Shown here: piece after piece, positions 63,510 through 64,000 of the stretch
Position numbering within the stretch: the first letter of the stretch is position 1
How the letters are laid out: each line of letters starts with the position of its first letter
Origin: an uncultured Gemmiger sp.
GTDB taxonomy: Bacteria > Bacillota > Clostridia > Oscillospirales > Ruminococcaceae
Length of the DNA stretch: 64,000 nucleotides
Direction of reading: 5' to 3'
Assembly (NCBI RefSeq): GCF_934561205.1
Contig: NZ_CAKTFU010000006.1
Coordinates: forward strand, 1 to 64,000
Notes under the pieces: model-generated
Database searches by the model: none
What the model saw: only the letters and a program-made list of their open reading frames with translations
Told to the model about the DNA's origin: nothing
Position numbers and translations under genes: made by a program

Positions 63510-64000
63510 ATGAGCCGCCGCACCTTAAAATTGCAGTACAATGCGCCGGTCACCCTGAACTTTTTCTTTGCCTCGCTGGCAGCGCTGCTGCTGGGCTATG
63601 TTACCGGCGGGCGAAGCACACAGACATTCTTCTGCGTCTACCGTTCGTCCCTGACGGACCCGCTGTTTTATCTGCGGCTGTTCGGCCATGTGCTGGGCCA
63701 CGCGGATTGGAACCATTTTATCAACAATATGCTGTTGTTTTTGGTCGTTGCCCCGCCGCTGGAGGAAAAATACGGCAGCCGTACTCTTTTGTGCGGCATT
63801 GCCATAACGGCGGTGATTTCCGGCATTTTGCAGTGTGTGTTTTTTCCTGCCAGTGCGCTGCTGGGGGCGTCCGGCATTGTGTTTATGCTGATCATGCTGG
63901 CCAGCCTTGCGGGCAGCCGCGGCGGCGGGGTGCCGGTCACGCTGCTGCTGGTGGGCGCGCTGTATCTGGGGCAACAGGTGTATGCCATCCTGTTTGTGCG
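63510..64000 (+). CDS. rhomboid family intramembrane serine protease, 3' end outside window
   Basis: The first 163 residues of a rhomboid protease. The first helix is about residues 15-33. The conserved GHADWNHFINN (His64, His69, Asn72-73) precedes the catalytic GASG with Ser121. The second catalytic His should lie beyond the window edge. AAAGGAG lies at 63494-63500. It cleaves membrane proteins within the lipid bilayer; substrates are unknown. Confidence 0.9.
   Translation, partial: MSRRTLKLQYNAPVTLNFFFASLAALLLGYVTGGRSTQTFFCVYRSSLTDPLFYLRLFGHVLGHADWNHFINNMLLFLVVAPPLEEKYGSRTLLCGIAITAVISGILQCVFFPASALLGASGIVFMLIMLASLAGSRGGGVPVTLLLVGALYLGQQVYAILFV

Overview
This looks like a chromosomal segment of a GC-rich, spore-forming Clostridia, most likely Oscillospiraceae (the Faecalibacterium / Gemmiger / Subdoligranulum neighbourhood). 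The placement is inferred from gene content and codon style, not from a marker-gene search. The genes follow Bacillus/Clostridium order (yqfC-yqfD-phoH-ybeY-dgkA-era-recO; spoIIGA-sigE-sigG; rplS-lepB-rbgA-rnhB-yraN). Firmicute control signals are clear: CIRCE, a T-box, and strong AGGAGG ribosome sites with frequent TTG/GTG starts.

Layout. 1-510: five tRNA genes (Val, Asp, Phe, Gly, Cys) with hairpin terminators between some of them. 520-800: palindromic intergenic repeats. 0.8-5.5 kb: reverse rubrerythrin, a Gx-type membrane protein, and a DUF4358 lipoprotein / MBOAT / DHHW cassette for extracytoplasmic acylation. 5.4-9.8 kb: a three-gene GerA-type germinant receptor operon, divergent from a DUF421/DUF4363 pair. 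9.8-15.5 kb: nrdR, secDF, a MITE-like repeat, an aminotransferase, tRNA-Leu and a pseudouridine synthase. 15.5-23.1 kb: one long operon behind an alanyl T-box (alaS, HIT, phosphoribosyltransferase, comEC, holA, rnmV). 23.1-35.7 kb: class B PBP, groES-groEL under CIRCE, tig-clpP-clpX, a phosphoesterase, thrC, then yraN, rnhB, rbgA, lepB and rplS.

35.8-48.4 kb: a radical SAM pair, a SpoIVFA/SpoIVFB-like pair, an SRPBCC protein, ppk, comEA, ylmC, a HAD phosphatase, sigG, an inserted opposite-strand gene, sigE, spoIIGA, and a SPASM radical SAM protein facing a TetR regulator. 49.3-58.2 kb: an unknown gene, mutS2, recO with an overlapping yqzL-like small gene, era, dgkA, ybeY, phoH, yqfD and yqfC. 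58.2-60.4 kb: ylbJ, a small Cys-rich protein and a YjdF-like membrane protein. 60.4-63.3 kb: a visibly AT-rich island next to tRNA-Thr, holding a serine recombinase, a Bro-N/DinD antirepressor-like gene coupled to a membrane protein, and decayed remnants. The window ends inside a rhomboid protease gene.

Together the window carries sporulation control (SigE/SigG, SpoIIGA, SpoIVFA/B, YqfC/D, YlbJ, YlmC), germination, proteostasis, DNA uptake and RNA/ribosome maturation. The most unusual parts are the AT-rich island, a MITE-like repeat family, a ComEC whose C-terminal beta-lactamase-like domain lacks its metal motif, a gene inserted into the sigE-sigG cluster, and a TetR/radical SAM divergon with a nested inverted repeat.
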